A stretch of 64,000 nt of DNA, taken from assembly GCA_012295275.1 (NCBI GenBank), contig CM022670.1, forward strand, positions 19,721,698-19,785,697, given 5' to 3'. The notes below the pieces were generated by a model, which was not told where the DNA came from, made no database searches, and was given only the letters and a program-made list of their open reading frames with translations. The stretch comes from Chrysomallon squamiferum. Taxonomy: Eukaryota > Mollusca > Gastropoda > Neomphalida > Peltospiridae. This document shows positions 18,333-32,773 of this stretch, piece after piece; position 1 is the first letter of the stretch, and every line of letters begins with the position of its first letter. The translations under genes and the position numbers were made by a program.

Positions 18333-20478
18333 ATTTACAAATAATGCACATAGGGACCAGTCATTTGACGCATTGTCTATGGTTTTGTACAAAATGAGAA
18401 CGAAAAATTACGTATAATATTTAATATTAAATCGATATGGTATAGGCCTGTAGTATATTATTACAAGGTAGGCTAGAAGTTATTATAATAATTTGAAAAT
18501 GAATGTTTATTCAGGCATAAATACTATATTATGCATTTCAAGAACTCCAATATTTCACGATTTTAATGAATATTATAAATAAATTATAAGCATTGCAACT
18601 AATCCATAAATTTTATAAACTTTTAAACATTAATGTTTAGCTACATTGTTAACATTTATTAGGTGTCAGTCATAAGTTTCATATATAATGATACCCGCTA
18701 CAGTCATACCATGGACCTAATTTAACAGCAAAATATATTTTATAACTCATTTTTCCGAAGACAAAACTGGACTTAATAGTCTTTGATAAAGTAATCTGCA
18801 TGCTGATTGGAATTTAATTTTATTTCAAGAAACACCAAGCACCTATGGCAGTCGATATGGCTTGTATATGTCAACTCTCTCTCTCTAAACACACGTCTAC
18901 ACCATATATATATATATATATATATAACGTATGGAGTAAACGTGTTTATGTCTCTGTATTTGTATATGTGCTCTCTTCTTATTTTCAACATTTGAGATGG
19001 AGCAGAGAAAATACTGCAGTATATTTAGATCATAACAAGAAACTACAGTAATTCATTATAGGAAATACCATTTTGTTTCATACCTACAAATAAAAATATG
19101 TTTGATATTACCATAAATTAATTTATAAAAGGAAGAAACTAAAGAAACTTTAAAATCTAAATTGTTCCTATTCAGTTTTGAAAAATCCCCCGACTTCTTC
19201 CAGTCCAATCAAAATGGTAAACTCCAAGAGCTTCGACCTTGACACAAATGTACGTAGAGAATACAGAACTGTTTTGACACTTCCAACTGCTGCAATACGT
19301 TAATAGTGCGTTGCTGAGTTTGATGCAAAATAATCATCTCCATATATATATAACATGTTACCAATGAGTATCTTTCACACTAATCACATAAATCTAATTA
19401 TAAGTATTAAAAGTTTTACATATGTAACACCATGTTTTTGTTTGTTTTTGGTGCGGTTTTGTTGTTGTTTTGTTTTGTTTTTTGTTTTGAAAAATTTAAT
19501 GTGTCTAGTAATTGTAAAGAAAGCCTTCGTGTGTTAAAAGTGGTAGATGCATAGCTCACCACTCCGTACTGGTTTCAGAGTTAACTGGGGAGGTTCGGTA
19601 ATTTCTTTTTATCGCTTTGACATAACAACATCATCTGGGACAAATATTCCATGTGCATGTGTGATTATGACAGCCAAGTTTTAACTTTCAGTATAGAACA
19701 GAACACGTTTTTAATTCTAAATATACATGACAAACTAAAATAGATGCAAATCATTGCAAAGTTTATCATATGAGATTCCGAACAGAGGCCAGTGTTCGGA
19801 AACCATCTCGGTTATTTTCCAACTTTAAATCTTTGCGTGATCTGTGTAATATATGCAGCACGCATACGCATAATAATACTAGTATTACTTGCTGAAAGTG
19901 GGTCATGATATTGACTCCACGAACAAAACAGGCATCTACAGTGCTGGAGAAATTCGGTCGCAAGTAGACCTTAACTTCGTTAGAGAAAAGATCGGCTGAG
20001 CGTTTTAACATCATTCACAAAAAACAACAAAAAAACAACAGCGTTGGCGTTGTCGTAGAACATCACTGCCACAAACAAGTCTACGGTTCACGCCCGGAGA
20101 ACTAATCTGTTCTGTTAAGGCATCGTTTTGTTGGTAGGTGTTTGCATGGAAATGATAGTAGTTTTGTATGTTACCGATTTAACTGTTTGTTGAGTAACTC
20201 GCTTATTTTCACATGTATTGCAATAATATTCCATAGCCGGACACAAGTGCTTGCATGTTTGTGTAGTTTATTAAAGTCTAACTGATCAGAAATAATGGTA
20301 ATCATTTTAATTTATTTATTTGTGTTAGATTTTGTTGTGTTTTATTTTTGAAGTCCAACTCGTTCAAAACCACCGAAGCGATCAGCCTGGCTTTAGAGGT
20401 CAGCTTTTATTATGATTTTATTGTGTATTATTATATTTTTTATATATATATATAATTAGTTTAATTTCTTCTTCTTAT

Positions 20479-20511
<33 letters not shown>

Positions 20512-21584
20512 AAATATCTGATAACTATCGTGAGAATGTTGACCGTTTTAAATTGCTTATACTATTGTGATACAAAGAAGAGTAATATAAATAGTTTGAA
20601 TGTCTGTCGCTGAACTATACTTTCAAAAGCAACTGTCCTGGTTTTCCATACATGCGTAAGTGTGTTAGGGCTTCAGAAACCTCCCTTTCTCCCCTATTTT
20701 TCCATCACTCTTTCTGGTTGTGTGTGGACGTGTGTGAATGTATGTAAATATAATTGTTTGTTCTTTAAGTTGACTATTTATCGGCAGGTGACGTGATTTG
20801 AGCTGAAGGAAAATATATATATATATACGTATGTATGTATGATGTATATATGTATGTTTTAAATATTTCACATTTATAGATAAAATACAACAAAACGTTA
20901 AGTTATTTCTGGAGGAGTTTGTATACGTTTTTTATAGTAGTAGTTTTGTATTGTGTTCCAAACTGTGACCTCTGAGAGACTATCAAATAATACGATAAAA
21001 GAAATGTAAGCTTTATTACGTACCTCCTTTTACTTAACAATAATTATCATCACTAAAATATTTAAATAAAAAAAATAATAATATCAAAATAAAAAAATTG
21101 TATTCGACTTGTCCTAGATAAATTTTAAACTTTGGTTGAAAATGACCCTTATAGAATTGTTAAGTCCAATAGAGGAAGATTATCCATTCTAAAAATATAA
21201 AACTAAAGACTAAAGTATTTTAAGAGACAACTTCAGTACAAGAAATCCTAGTAGGGGTCGATGTCTCTTAGATCATTCTCATTTAACTCACACTGACATA
21301 TGAAGCGCTTTCTTGTGGTGAGCTAGACTTAGTGAGGATTTGCAGCTGAGATTTGCTATGCTGGATTCAAATGAACAGTAGGATGACCGTTTTCTTTCAG
21401 CTCAAACCAAGTCACCTGAATAGTCATGATAAATAGTTAACTTAAATAACAAACAAATCATTTCAGAATTAATGACACGAGATTGAGTTCAGTTTCTTTT
21501 TGCTCTCTGAATTTAGATAGCAAATTTATATTAGATAAAAAATAAGTAAAACCTCTCTATCTATTATTTATGTTAACTGGGATA

Positions 21585-21651
<67 letters not shown>

Positions 21652-22006
21652 TCAGTCGTTATACAGAACCAATAAAATCCAAAAGAATAAAACTAATTAT
21701 AAAGTAAGCAAAAACAAGAAAATAATCATGCGGCTAAGACAAAACTTTCGATTTTTTGTTTTGATTTAAAGATTTAATCAAATGGTTATGGAATTTAAAG
21801 TGAAAGTTTAAAAATAATAAATTCAGAGAGTCAGACACACAGATCACTATATGAATTGAAAACTTTATAATGGCTATTTTGTTTCTCTTATTTAGCTCAG
21901 TCCTGCGACTACTAACATCCTAAACAGGTTTTTCTTCACTTCCATAATCAAGTTAAAATAAATCATTAATTGACTTAATTTATTCTGAATACTAATCTTT
22001 TTGTAG
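18329..22006. other. Intergenic and 5' region, no gene recognised
   Basis: The stretch lies between the ANKRD13C start and the first coding exon of the membrane-protein gene. It contains an AT array (18903-18926), T/G-rich DNA near 19435-19490, poly-T (20479-20510) and AAT arrays (21585-21650). A short hairpin (CCGAACA...TGTTCGG, 19778-19799) is also present. The first coding exon opens after an acceptor at 22005-22006, so a 5' non-coding exon should lie upstream; I could not place it. Confidence 0.55.
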
Positions 22007-22019
22007 ATGCGACACAGTC

Positions 22020-24010
22020 ATGGAGTTGACAACGGTTATAAATAACGGTACTTCATATGATGCCCATTTGAATGACTGGACTGGATTCTGGCCTGTGGCT
22101 ATTGCGATGGTTTATATTATGATATTTGCTACTTTGCCTATGTGTCTTCGCGTAAGTATTGGTTTCTCTTATTATTTATATTATGATAAAAATATAAATA
22201 TATAGAGATATGCAGAAAAAGAAAGATATATAAATTCAAAAATGTATGTTTGCATAATTATATGTATTTATGAATGTAAATTTGTAGATATTAATCTATT
22301 TTATTTTATATTCATCATGTTTTGTTTGGTCTTATTTATTTATTATGAAATACCTCTTGATCCTCGCCTACTTCTTATTGACTTTTTTCTTCATAAAAAA
22401 ACGTACTAATTTTGATAAACTTCTGCGAAAGTTACCAACATAGCTTCACTGATAAAGACACCGTGTCTATGAGTATTAGGTGCAGGGTAAAGGCTATATA
22501 ATTTATTTATTTTTTATTTATTTTTATTTTTTATTTTTATTTTGAACTTCATCCAAAATCTAAGACATCTTTTATCTTTTTTTTTTTTTCATTGTACAAA
22601 AAACAAAATAATCTATGTAAAAATGTTAACGTAATCGTGTAACTGTATCTAATAAGATAATGAATTTTAGCTTTTGATTCGCCCAACTTTAGGAAAAACC
22701 ATTCAGATGATATCCGCTAGATTTTTCGCTAACAGATATTGCTCAGTAGTAGAAAAAAGGCCTGAGAAATGAATGGTAGCAAAATCAACCCTTCTTAAGG
22801 ATACCACCAACCGGTTTTATGCTCAAGTTAGAGCTCGTCTAAAGATATTTATTACGCTGTTGTTCATAAACATAATTATACTGTTTTTAAGATCATTTAT
22901 TCAAAATATTATTATATAATTCTTCATGGCATCCTTTTATCGTGTTTATCACGAGCTCTGATTAGCTGTTGTTGTCACCACAGGAAAAACTGGTATGTGA
23001 TTGGTAGCCATAAACTTCAGCTATGAACGACAGCTTGTTTTGTCAGCATTGTATTGTAGAATAGACATCTAGAACACAGATTTTATTATCTAAATGGCCA
23101 TTTTCTTTTTCTTTTCTTTTTTTATGTGTTTGTTTGTCTGTGTGTAATTTATTTATTTTTTAAAGATATTATTGAATGTTTTTTTTGTTTTGTTTTTTTT
23201 TTTTTTAAAGGGGAAGGTTGAGATATAAGTGTGTTTTTAAAAAACATATGCAGTTACATGTCGGTATTCATAACTTTATCTGTTTTACGTATTTAAGTAT
23301 GAAACTGACATATCAGTTACATTATCTTTCAACTGAGAAATAAAACTATGAAAACGAATTTGTTGGTGGTTAATATAATATGTTTATTTAGCAGAGCGAC
23401 CTTTCAAAAGGCTGTGGTCCGTGTCAAAATTCATTTAAATAAACAGAGCCGCTGATAGTGAAAAACACTGCTATAAATGATGCCTTGCTGCAAATTCCGG
23501 TAAAAGCAGGGAATGGATAACGGGGAATAACTTTTTTTTTCTTTTTCTAATATGGTCTAAAAACCTTTCTTTTTCTTTATTTTGTAAATTATTAGTGTTT
23601 TTTCTTTCAGGGAGGGATTGTGTGTGCGTACTGTCATGTGTCTGCATGTTTACCGTTTTGGTTGTTGTTGTTGTTTTCTGTTACTCTTTTGATTTATTCT
23701 TGTAAAATTATAAAATATGATTATTGCTTCTGGTTTTCTTTATTTTGTTTATTATTCTAATTATGTGACCTCGATAAACATAACAAAGTTTTTCTCGACA
23801 TTTCGAATTCCCGTTGTATCATTACAATTATGATTTGATAATTATTATTATTAGTTGTTGTTGTTGTTGTTGTTATCTTTTCGTTGTTCTGACAATATTT
23901 GTGCATATATCTGTCGTAATATTTGCACGTAGGCCTACTTATAATTAAATATAATTATCATCATCCTCACAAATACCACTTATATTACTAAATGTTCTGC
24001 CATCTCTACA

Positions 24011-24064
<54 letters not shown>

Positions 24065-24480
24065 TCAGTTATGGGTTGATCGAAAAACATCGAGCGAATA
24101 ACCGGATGTGCCTTTATCATTTGATTGCAAACATCATCAGAGTGTCGACCTTCCATGCGATCTTCAAGAATCCTTTAAAGTATTATTGTTCAAGCAGAAA
24201 CTCATATATGAAATTATAACTATATTCAGTTGTTGTTTTTTGTAAATATTTGTTGCTCATTTTTTTTTTTTTAATATGAATAAATAACTGAATATAATTT
24301 TTACTGATTTCTCTCTCTCTCTTTGTCAAAAAAAAGAAGAAAAAAACGAGAAAGAAAAAACGCCATCCATATTTCTGTGGTAGGATAGCATGAATGTGAT
24401 CGTGTATGAATATGTATAATGAAACATGGTACATAATTTTGTTGACAATATTGGTTTTGTTCACTGTGGTTGTCTCCCTT

Positions 24481-24544
<64 letters not shown>

Positions 24545-25801
24545 GGGGTTTTTTCAGGGGATAGGGATTTGCTTTTTTTTATTTTGGGATTTCCTTGGAG
24601 AGGTGGACAGGGTTGTTTTGATAGTGAATTTTGACCTAAAGTTCATTGACCACTGAAACTGAAATATTGTCTATTAACATAACAAAGTCTAGCTACCTTT
24701 CTTTGTCGATTTTTAGAATTCCCATAGTATCCCATAATATTTATTATTAAAACAATTTAAAATAAAATACTGGAAAAACTTTTTTATTGAGTAGTTGTAT
24801 AATGAAACTAGATGCATGCTGCATGCTCGCACGCATGAATGCACCCATAATTTTATTCAGACTGATAGACATACGTGCGTTCATACACACATATCAGTAA
24901 GAGATATACAGAGAAAGAAAATGAATATACTAATCAGAGAGTGATGAAGACTACCTCTGGACGCATGTACTACGTACCTATGCATGAATATCAACAGAAA
25001 CCAGCAAAACGAGAACTTTTTAAACTTAATTATTCTATCCATAGGGTTATATTTCGAAATTTGTTTCTTTTTAATGTGATTAATACCCTAGTAAAGACAT
25101 GTAGAAATACATATCTCTTAATAAATTTAAAATAAAACAAAATAACAACATCGAACGAGGTAAGTAAGCAAATGCATGCGTTATTTAATTTTTTGTTCAA
25201 CAATAAAATTTACAATATTTCTAACAAAGCGACAAAACAACAACAACAATAATGTCATTCAGTTTAGGATCGGTAAAAAGATTATTTAACCTAATTTATA
25301 ATAACTATATCAAAAATAATAACCAGTGATACAAATTCCCAGTCATTAATTGCTATCATTTAAGAAATAACCATATGGATAAAAAAAAAAAAAAAAAAAA
25401 TAGTAATAATAATAAAAAAAGAATTAATCAATCGAATTATCCAGGTGACTGATCGAGTTTTATTAAATGGATATCATAAAGTTGCGAAACTGCGCGGAAC
25501 AAAACAATACGCGTAAAAGAACTAGTCAATAAGCTTAACATACCGTTAAATCAAAAACGAAAAAGAAAAAAGAATGAAAGAAAGAAAGAAAAAAATAATA
25601 TTGGTATTGCAGGTTTGAAGATCGCTTTTCAGTATTACCAAAAATCAATTACTGTGGTCGTAGATTTGTAAAGGCAGCTTATGAAATTTGACATTCGTGC
25701 CTTAAAACGCGAAACCATTTGTCAACGTGGTCGTAACTAGATAGGGATTTCTGTGGGTAAGTAATAATAACTAGGTAACTACCTTTCATTAGATGATGAT
25801 G

Positions 25802-25843
<42 letters not shown>

Positions 25844-28800
25844 ATATGTATGTGTTATATATTATCAATATTTCACAAAATATTTTTTTTATTTTTTTTA
25901 CTTTTTATTATTTAATACGTTTGAATGCTTGATTCTGACAAAGACGTCTGCCGAGCGTTTTACGTTAAAATCAGTGTTTTAGTTTGTGTGCGGATGTATA
26001 CATTTGTGTGTCTGTCTTTATGTATTTATGCATGTATGTATCTGGTCAGCATTAAAATATAAATTTAAAATATAAAATGTAAGTGAAAAAAAAGTATTAA
26101 CACAATTATATAAAGGAACAGAAGAGGAGAATAGACATGTCGAATTGATTTGCAGGATTTGTTTTTAAAAATGACATCATTTAGTTAGCCTAACGTCATC
26201 ACCTGCGTCAGAAACAGAAAAACATGCCGTCATCCGTTACTACTTCAACCAACAAAATGAATGTTGATCAAAAGGTTTAGTTTAATTTACTATTCAAGTT
26301 TAATTTATATTTTTATATTTAGTTTTTATTTCACTTTATTTTAGTTTAAGCTTAAAATATGTTTTATTTAATTTATTTATTTACTTACTTATATACTTAA
26401 TAACTTTTATTTTTATTTTTTTATTTATCTATTATTCCATTTATTTATTATAATATACTGTTTGGTTATTAATAAAATATACAATAATATACATTTGCAT
26501 ATGTAATCGACTTCAGTTATTTACAGTTACTTTAATTGGGAAAAAGCTTTTCACTATACATTAACACCTTTTCTGGTAATTTAACAATTGCCATAGTTGT
26601 AATAATTAATAATAACAACTAAAGTGAAAGTAAACGTGACCAGCAAAGGCGAGTACCGGAATTCTACAAAGTCTAAAGGAATAGTTGGGTCACTGCCATA
26701 GTTGTAATAATTAATAATAACAACTAAAATGAAAGTAAATGTGATCAGCAAAGGCGAGTACCGGAATTCTACAAAGTCTAAAGGAATAGTTGGGTCACTG
26801 CCATAGTAGTAATAATTAATAATAACAACTAAAATGAAAGTAAATGTGATCAGCAAAGGCGAGTACCGGAATTCTACAAAGTCTAAAGGAATAGTTGGGT
26901 CACTCTGCAGACATGAATACTTAAATTCAAATGGTTCATTTTGATTTATTTTGAGTGGAATTTCACTAAGGTGCCTATCATATGCTTGAACTATGAAAGG
27001 ACTTTCTGAAATGTACGGATCATAAGACTGAATCTGTACAGTGACCCCATTCTCTGTTTTTCTTTTTTTTCAATCCTTAGTAATCCTTAGTAATGCTTAG
27101 GCTCAATGGCCCATTGCATAGTAAAACAGCAAACCAGTTATTCGCTCTCTATCTCTCTGTGTGTATGTGTGTCTGTGTGCAGTAAAGGAACCTCCATTTA
27201 AATGATAATTAATTGTGATTTATGAGGTTTATAATGTAATTTTTATTCTTTTACTTTATGTAACTGACAAACGTCACATCAGATATTAATAGGATTATTG
27301 AACTAATTCGATTTTACTGTTGTTTGTGAGATCAAATTCCATCGATTAATTCCCTGAGACTTAGAAAGTATAAACTGTAATTGCTTGTGTTTATTTCGTT
27401 AATTACTTGCTTATTTACTTGCTTATTTCTTCGTTATTTTATTTTATTTCACTTTTTATTACCATTATTTTCAGTCGTTATTGCGTTCAAATTAACATTA
27501 AGGTAGAAATTTATTGTTGGCGATCACTTACAGATTTTTTTGTTTATAAAGTATTCATAAATTGAAAATAAACAGAAAAGTACTGTAATAATAGATTGGT
27601 TGTGTTTGAATGAATGAATTAATTAATCAGTAAATCAACGATGAAAATTGACATACCTGTGAAACACAGGGGTTGGTTTCATATAACGATGTCATTAGAG
27701 CTGGAACTCTTTTTGTTATCGGTTATTATGGCTAGGGATAGTTTGTAATATATAATATTAATGTCTCATATAAAACGAGTGTAGATCATAGCCTTTTAAA
27801 TGGGCATACTCGATGAAAACCGACCTTCAATCGGACACACTTCAGTTTTAACAGTATTATCTGAATACTGTGCTATTATCACAGTCATACAGTTTATTCC
27901 AAGTAAAGTTTTTACAAGTGTTTTAATTTAGAAGTTTTAAAATACCTCTGATCTCTAACTAGCTGCTTTAAAACGTCAATGGCCGATATTACAAGATTAT
28001 GTACCCATGACGGATGTACTTGTTCAAGTTAGAATGTCAGATCTGTGCCAAGCCCAACCACGTAAACGCTGTCAATCAGCACCACAATCAGACTATTTAC
28101 ATGTACTATTGGAAGAGTTATAAAGCGATTAACACGCCGTAAAACCTAAACGTAACTGCCTGCCTGTTAAGTCGACAACCTATTAAACTGTAAGGCCTTT
28201 TCTCTTCTCTCTTTTAATCCGCTCAGTCATAATGCATAACTGTAACAGCGGAGAACATGTCAGCGAACAGACCCATGCAATGAAGGTCCTTTGTGTTTGT
28301 CAAACCACCGCAGCAAAGCAGAACATAGCAACGGGCTCCTGTCCGATTTGAGAACAGATTCATACCGCAGAAACAATTCGATTGTAGACACATTTTGTGT
28401 TGTTTGGCGACTTGTTAAATCAGTCCAAAGGATTTAGCTCACTCACTCGTTGGAGTAAAAAAAGAGGCCGTTCGAAATTAGAGATGGATTCTATGTGATT
28501 ATGTTGATGATAGTGGCTTTTTTTATGTGTGCGTTGTTTTGAACGAAAGAAAAATAATTATGAAATTGTTATTAAATAGTTTAATATCCCCTTTTGATCG
28601 TTTTAGACGAGGGGAATGTTAATTTATTTTAAAATGACTTACACAAAAACTATGAATAGATCGGGAACAAGACTTAAAATAAGAGCTTATTCTGCTCCTT
28701 TGCAGAAACTTCGTAGTCCAGATGATTTACCAATGGATTACAACCGTGACGACATCTGTATGTTGTCTCAGAAGCAGAGAGAACAAAGGTTGAAGCTGGA

Positions 28801-31800
28801 ACAAGAACTGCAACAAAAAACGGTCGAAAGTGAAAATTTGCGTGAGTATAGTCAACGACGTTTCGACTATGCCCTCCAGAACTTTTCGAAAGGGGAACGA
28901 CCGCCTAGTTGTCGGAAGAATCTTGCATCTTTCCCTCAGCGTCCCAGTACATCAACTGGTCCCACAATGTATGGCAGTGTCCTTTACAACAAAACGCCTC
29001 TCCTTCTCAATTCTGTCAGATTACGACCACATTCGGGCTCGCACAGTACGTATGAATATGCACCTAGTATCTATCCTGACATCCAAAAGACCCTTTGTCA
29101 CAGTAATGAGGAGTACGACGTAGTCCCCGTCCCCACTGATGTCCCCGATGTAAGAACATCTGATACAAACGATTTTATTCTGGTTCCTCATGGAAATCGC
29201 TGCCCGAAAGACACAAAGTCGGAAACCCAGAATTGGGAATCTCTGCCTGATGAGGTACCCGAAGGAGGAACCTATACCGAGAAATCTTTTTCAAAAAATG
29301 ATACAGTATCTGCATCTACGACGTCAGTGAATGCACCTCAGCATGTCAGTGTTGAAGATTTGTTCACATCAGTTGATAAGTCCACTGATCACAATAAAAT
29401 GAAGTCAGAGAAGAAGTAAGTAGTTTTAATAGCATCAGCAGCAGTGCTAACAGTAGCAGTAGTAGTAGTAGTAGTAGCAGCAGAAGCAATAGCAGTAGCA
29501 GTAATTGTAACAGTAGTATTAATGTGACTAGCAGCAACAGCAGTCGAAAAATGTGATTTCATTTAGTAATGCCAATCTTACATAAGAAACTATTCTCTGA
29601 AACTGCCATTTATTTACAAGACACTGTAAATATGGATCTATCTACAGGCTAGAAATAATATATTACAGTTTAAATATTAATATATTATACTGCCTCCAAC
29701 TAGGCAAAAGACGGTGAAAACAAAAATGTCTTTGGTAAATTGTGAATTAAAGAATTAATCCTAATGTAGAGTTTTACATTTAATTTTAAGTGGAAGAAAA
29801 AGAATAACAAGAATGTAAACAATAACAACAACATTAATAATGATAATAAACAACAACAACGAAAGTAGTAATGATGACAACCAGTGGTATATTATATATT
29901 TAAAACGTTTATATAATGGTTATTAAATGATATGATTATTTAAGTCAATATCTTAAAAATATTAAAGAAGGAATATTTAAGATGGATTGCAGGTGAAATT
30001 ATATTTTAGTGTTGTTGTTTTTCTAGTTATATTATAAATAATCCTAGGTTAAATAATTGCTTTGACACAGTTAACGAGGATGCATGAAGATGTATGTTAC
30101 ACTAATTTTATCAGCCTCATTCTGTGAGTTAATTTAAAAAACAGAATTTAATTTAATTTACATTAATTTGTAATGTATGTAAACCGGGAAACAGTTGAGA
30201 GTAGCGTAAGTGATAGTGTAGATATGTGAAAAAGATTTTCATTTCTCTAAGAAAATGTTGAAACTTTGTATATAAGAGGTTTAACAAATTAAAATAATAA
30301 TAATAATGATGATGATTAAAAATAAACCTAATTTTTTTTTTTAAATTTCTTTTCACTATATGTTTTAATTCAATCCCTATCTAAGCATTTTTATTGCACC
30401 AATTCATTCATCACATGCTTATGAACACGCTAAAAATCAGTGTTTGTAAAGAAAATATTTTTTATACTTGTAAACGATCGCGCTTATAAAAGAAGATCTG
30501 TTTATGACAAGGTCCAGCAATTTTTTTACTGCAAACCTTTTCTTTATGCTAAACTAATGCTTGATTATGTATTATCGGATTTCAGCTTACACAAAAGCAT
30601 GAAGAACTAATCAGTTGGTCGGATCGATAACATTATCGTTAACCATGTCGAATAGAAGCAATGGCAGAAACAATAAAATAGTGTTGCTGTCTTCTAAGTG
30701 CATTACTATGGCCTCATGACAAACAACAGTTTGATTAGCTTCTCGTTGCTCTAAATAAATTACTGTTATGCTATGACTGGTAGTTTCTAGAAACAACGAT
30801 TCATGCCGTTCGTACATGGATTTCTCCTTAGCTGCGATCAATAACAAATTACCAATTAATATATATTGCTTGATAATTGCAGACTCCCAAACAGCTGCGA
30901 GCGTATGTTGTTATTTTCAGTATTTGCTTAGTCTTATTTTGGGTCTGCTCCAAGAGAGGAGGTTAGTCAGTTTTGTCACACACGATTTTATGGACCACCT
31001 GCGAGGTCAAATTAAAAAGGTCAACTTAAGAAGAAAAAGATTACCACTGATTACGTAGCAATAACTATTCTATACAGTATTATCATTAATGAATGTTCCA
31101 CCTACTGTAAATAATAATAATAATAATAACAGAATGATCTTTTGAACATGCTATTCGACTATTCAACTTACATTATTCATGCATACCACCATCACCGAAT
31201 CTTGATAAATAACAATTAATTATTAACAATCCCGAACAAACGATATTTATTTTACTGACATTTTACATTTATTTATTTATTTATTGTTGTCATTATTAAT
31301 ATTATCATCAATATTGTTGTTGTTATTGTTGATGTTATTATAATCATCATTAATATTATTTTCATTTATTTGTTTATGTATTTATTTATGTTTTAATAAG
31401 TAAATACAAAAGTAAGAAAGTAAGCATTTTGTCCAATATGTAGCTAAAAGTGATAAAAAGTATATGGTGCCATTAAATAAATACTAAAATTATGACCTTA
31501 ACAATCGAATATCCAAAATATATGTCCTTGATCATGTCAAGCTGTAACAGTAATATTCCATTAATCTTTTATCAGATTATGTTAAGAATGTAACATGATA
31601 ACGACAGTATCTGTAAATCTAATCCTGAACTGGAAGGTATTGTTGTTCATTCAAAATGTAAAAAAATAAAATATATAAAAAAATAAAATAAAATAAAAAA
31701 GTAAAAAGATGTAATAAATATATAAATAAATAAATAAATAAAATATTATTAGAATGATAATAACAGCAACATAAAGCCACATGGAGTTCATCATAAATAA

Positions 31801-32706
31801 AGTTAGTCATGCGTTACACACTATTTGACCCACATGTCAGGCCCTACCTGCTTATTGTGTTCCCATTTTTATATTCAATTACCTGTTCAGTTGTATGGTA
31901 ACTTGGTCAATCTTAAACCAGTGTTCGAGGAACAATTAACTGATCAAAGAAGATATTCAGTTTCCAGATCGTCTTTACTGTAATTTTTTGTGGACTATTG
32001 ATAAGATAGGTAATTCATATGCGTCACTGAAACTCGTTTTTTTTTTTTTGCACATAAACTATTAAGCATTAATAAAACTGTTTATTAGGAAGTAATTTTA
32101 ACCCCAAAGAAGTTCAGTTAGCATTATTTATTAGTGTATGTATTATTTCACATTTAAATATTTTCATGCGTATGAAAAAGAATTAATGGTTTTACTTCAT
32201 CTATCAATAAGCCTCCATAAAATACACCAATAATCACCCATAGGAAAAAAAAATCGTTTTATAATGAAACTATCTGCTGTTCTTTCGAATGATCAACAAA
32301 ATCTTTTGAAAGCACTTTCAGATAGAAAATGTGTCGATCTCTGATAGGGGAAGGGCGATAGTCTGCTAGAACCTCAAAAGGTTTAATGGGAGAACTGACA
32401 GACGTTTCAGACATGCATAATTTGTGTTATAGACATATTATGTGTGCTTATGGAGACACGAACATCGTTGAAGAAATCTTAAGCGTAATAAAATATTAAG
32501 AAATAAGGTTAAACACATAGAACTATCATAATCGTATATCGTATACCTAGTTCACAGTACACAGTCACTAATGATAACTTTGTATTTTTCCTAATAAGAG
32601 AAAGAAGACCTAAAGATATTTTTAACAATTATGGCAGAAAATTCGTTGTCTGTGACCAGTCTAGTGCAATCGATAAAATAATATGAACAGGCACACCGAC
32701 ATGTGT

Positions 32707-32773
<67 letters not shown>

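Larger units (their letters stand above)
22152..28606. other. Large first intron of the membrane-protein gene
   Basis: This 6.4-kb stretch contains T-rich tracts, an ATT array (24011-24065), an AT/CA array (24484-24541), poly-A (25381-25400), an ATT array (25804-25842) and the 105-bp tandem repeat with its minus-strand open frame (described separately). The last 0.9 kb (27650-28550) is less AT-rich and could hold an alternative promoter; no core promoter motif stands out. Confidence 0.5.

Noticed and set aside
23992-24219. Frame with a TTTCAG acceptor at 24064-24069 that could follow the membrane-protein exon 1
   Set aside because: In the required phase it reads LWVDRKTSSE then stops. The acceptor is formed by the end of an ATT array. 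The join to 28607 gives a long open protein instead. A short isoform remains possible but is unsupported.
26591-26905. Regular repeat considered as a CRISPR-like array
   Set aside because: The units are contiguous 105-bp tandem copies with no spacers, in an animal intron. It is an ordinary tandem duplication.
30611-31058. Two opposing 78-80-codon frames
   Set aside because: They lie within an intron and have no recognisable similarity; chance frames of this size are expected in 64 kb.
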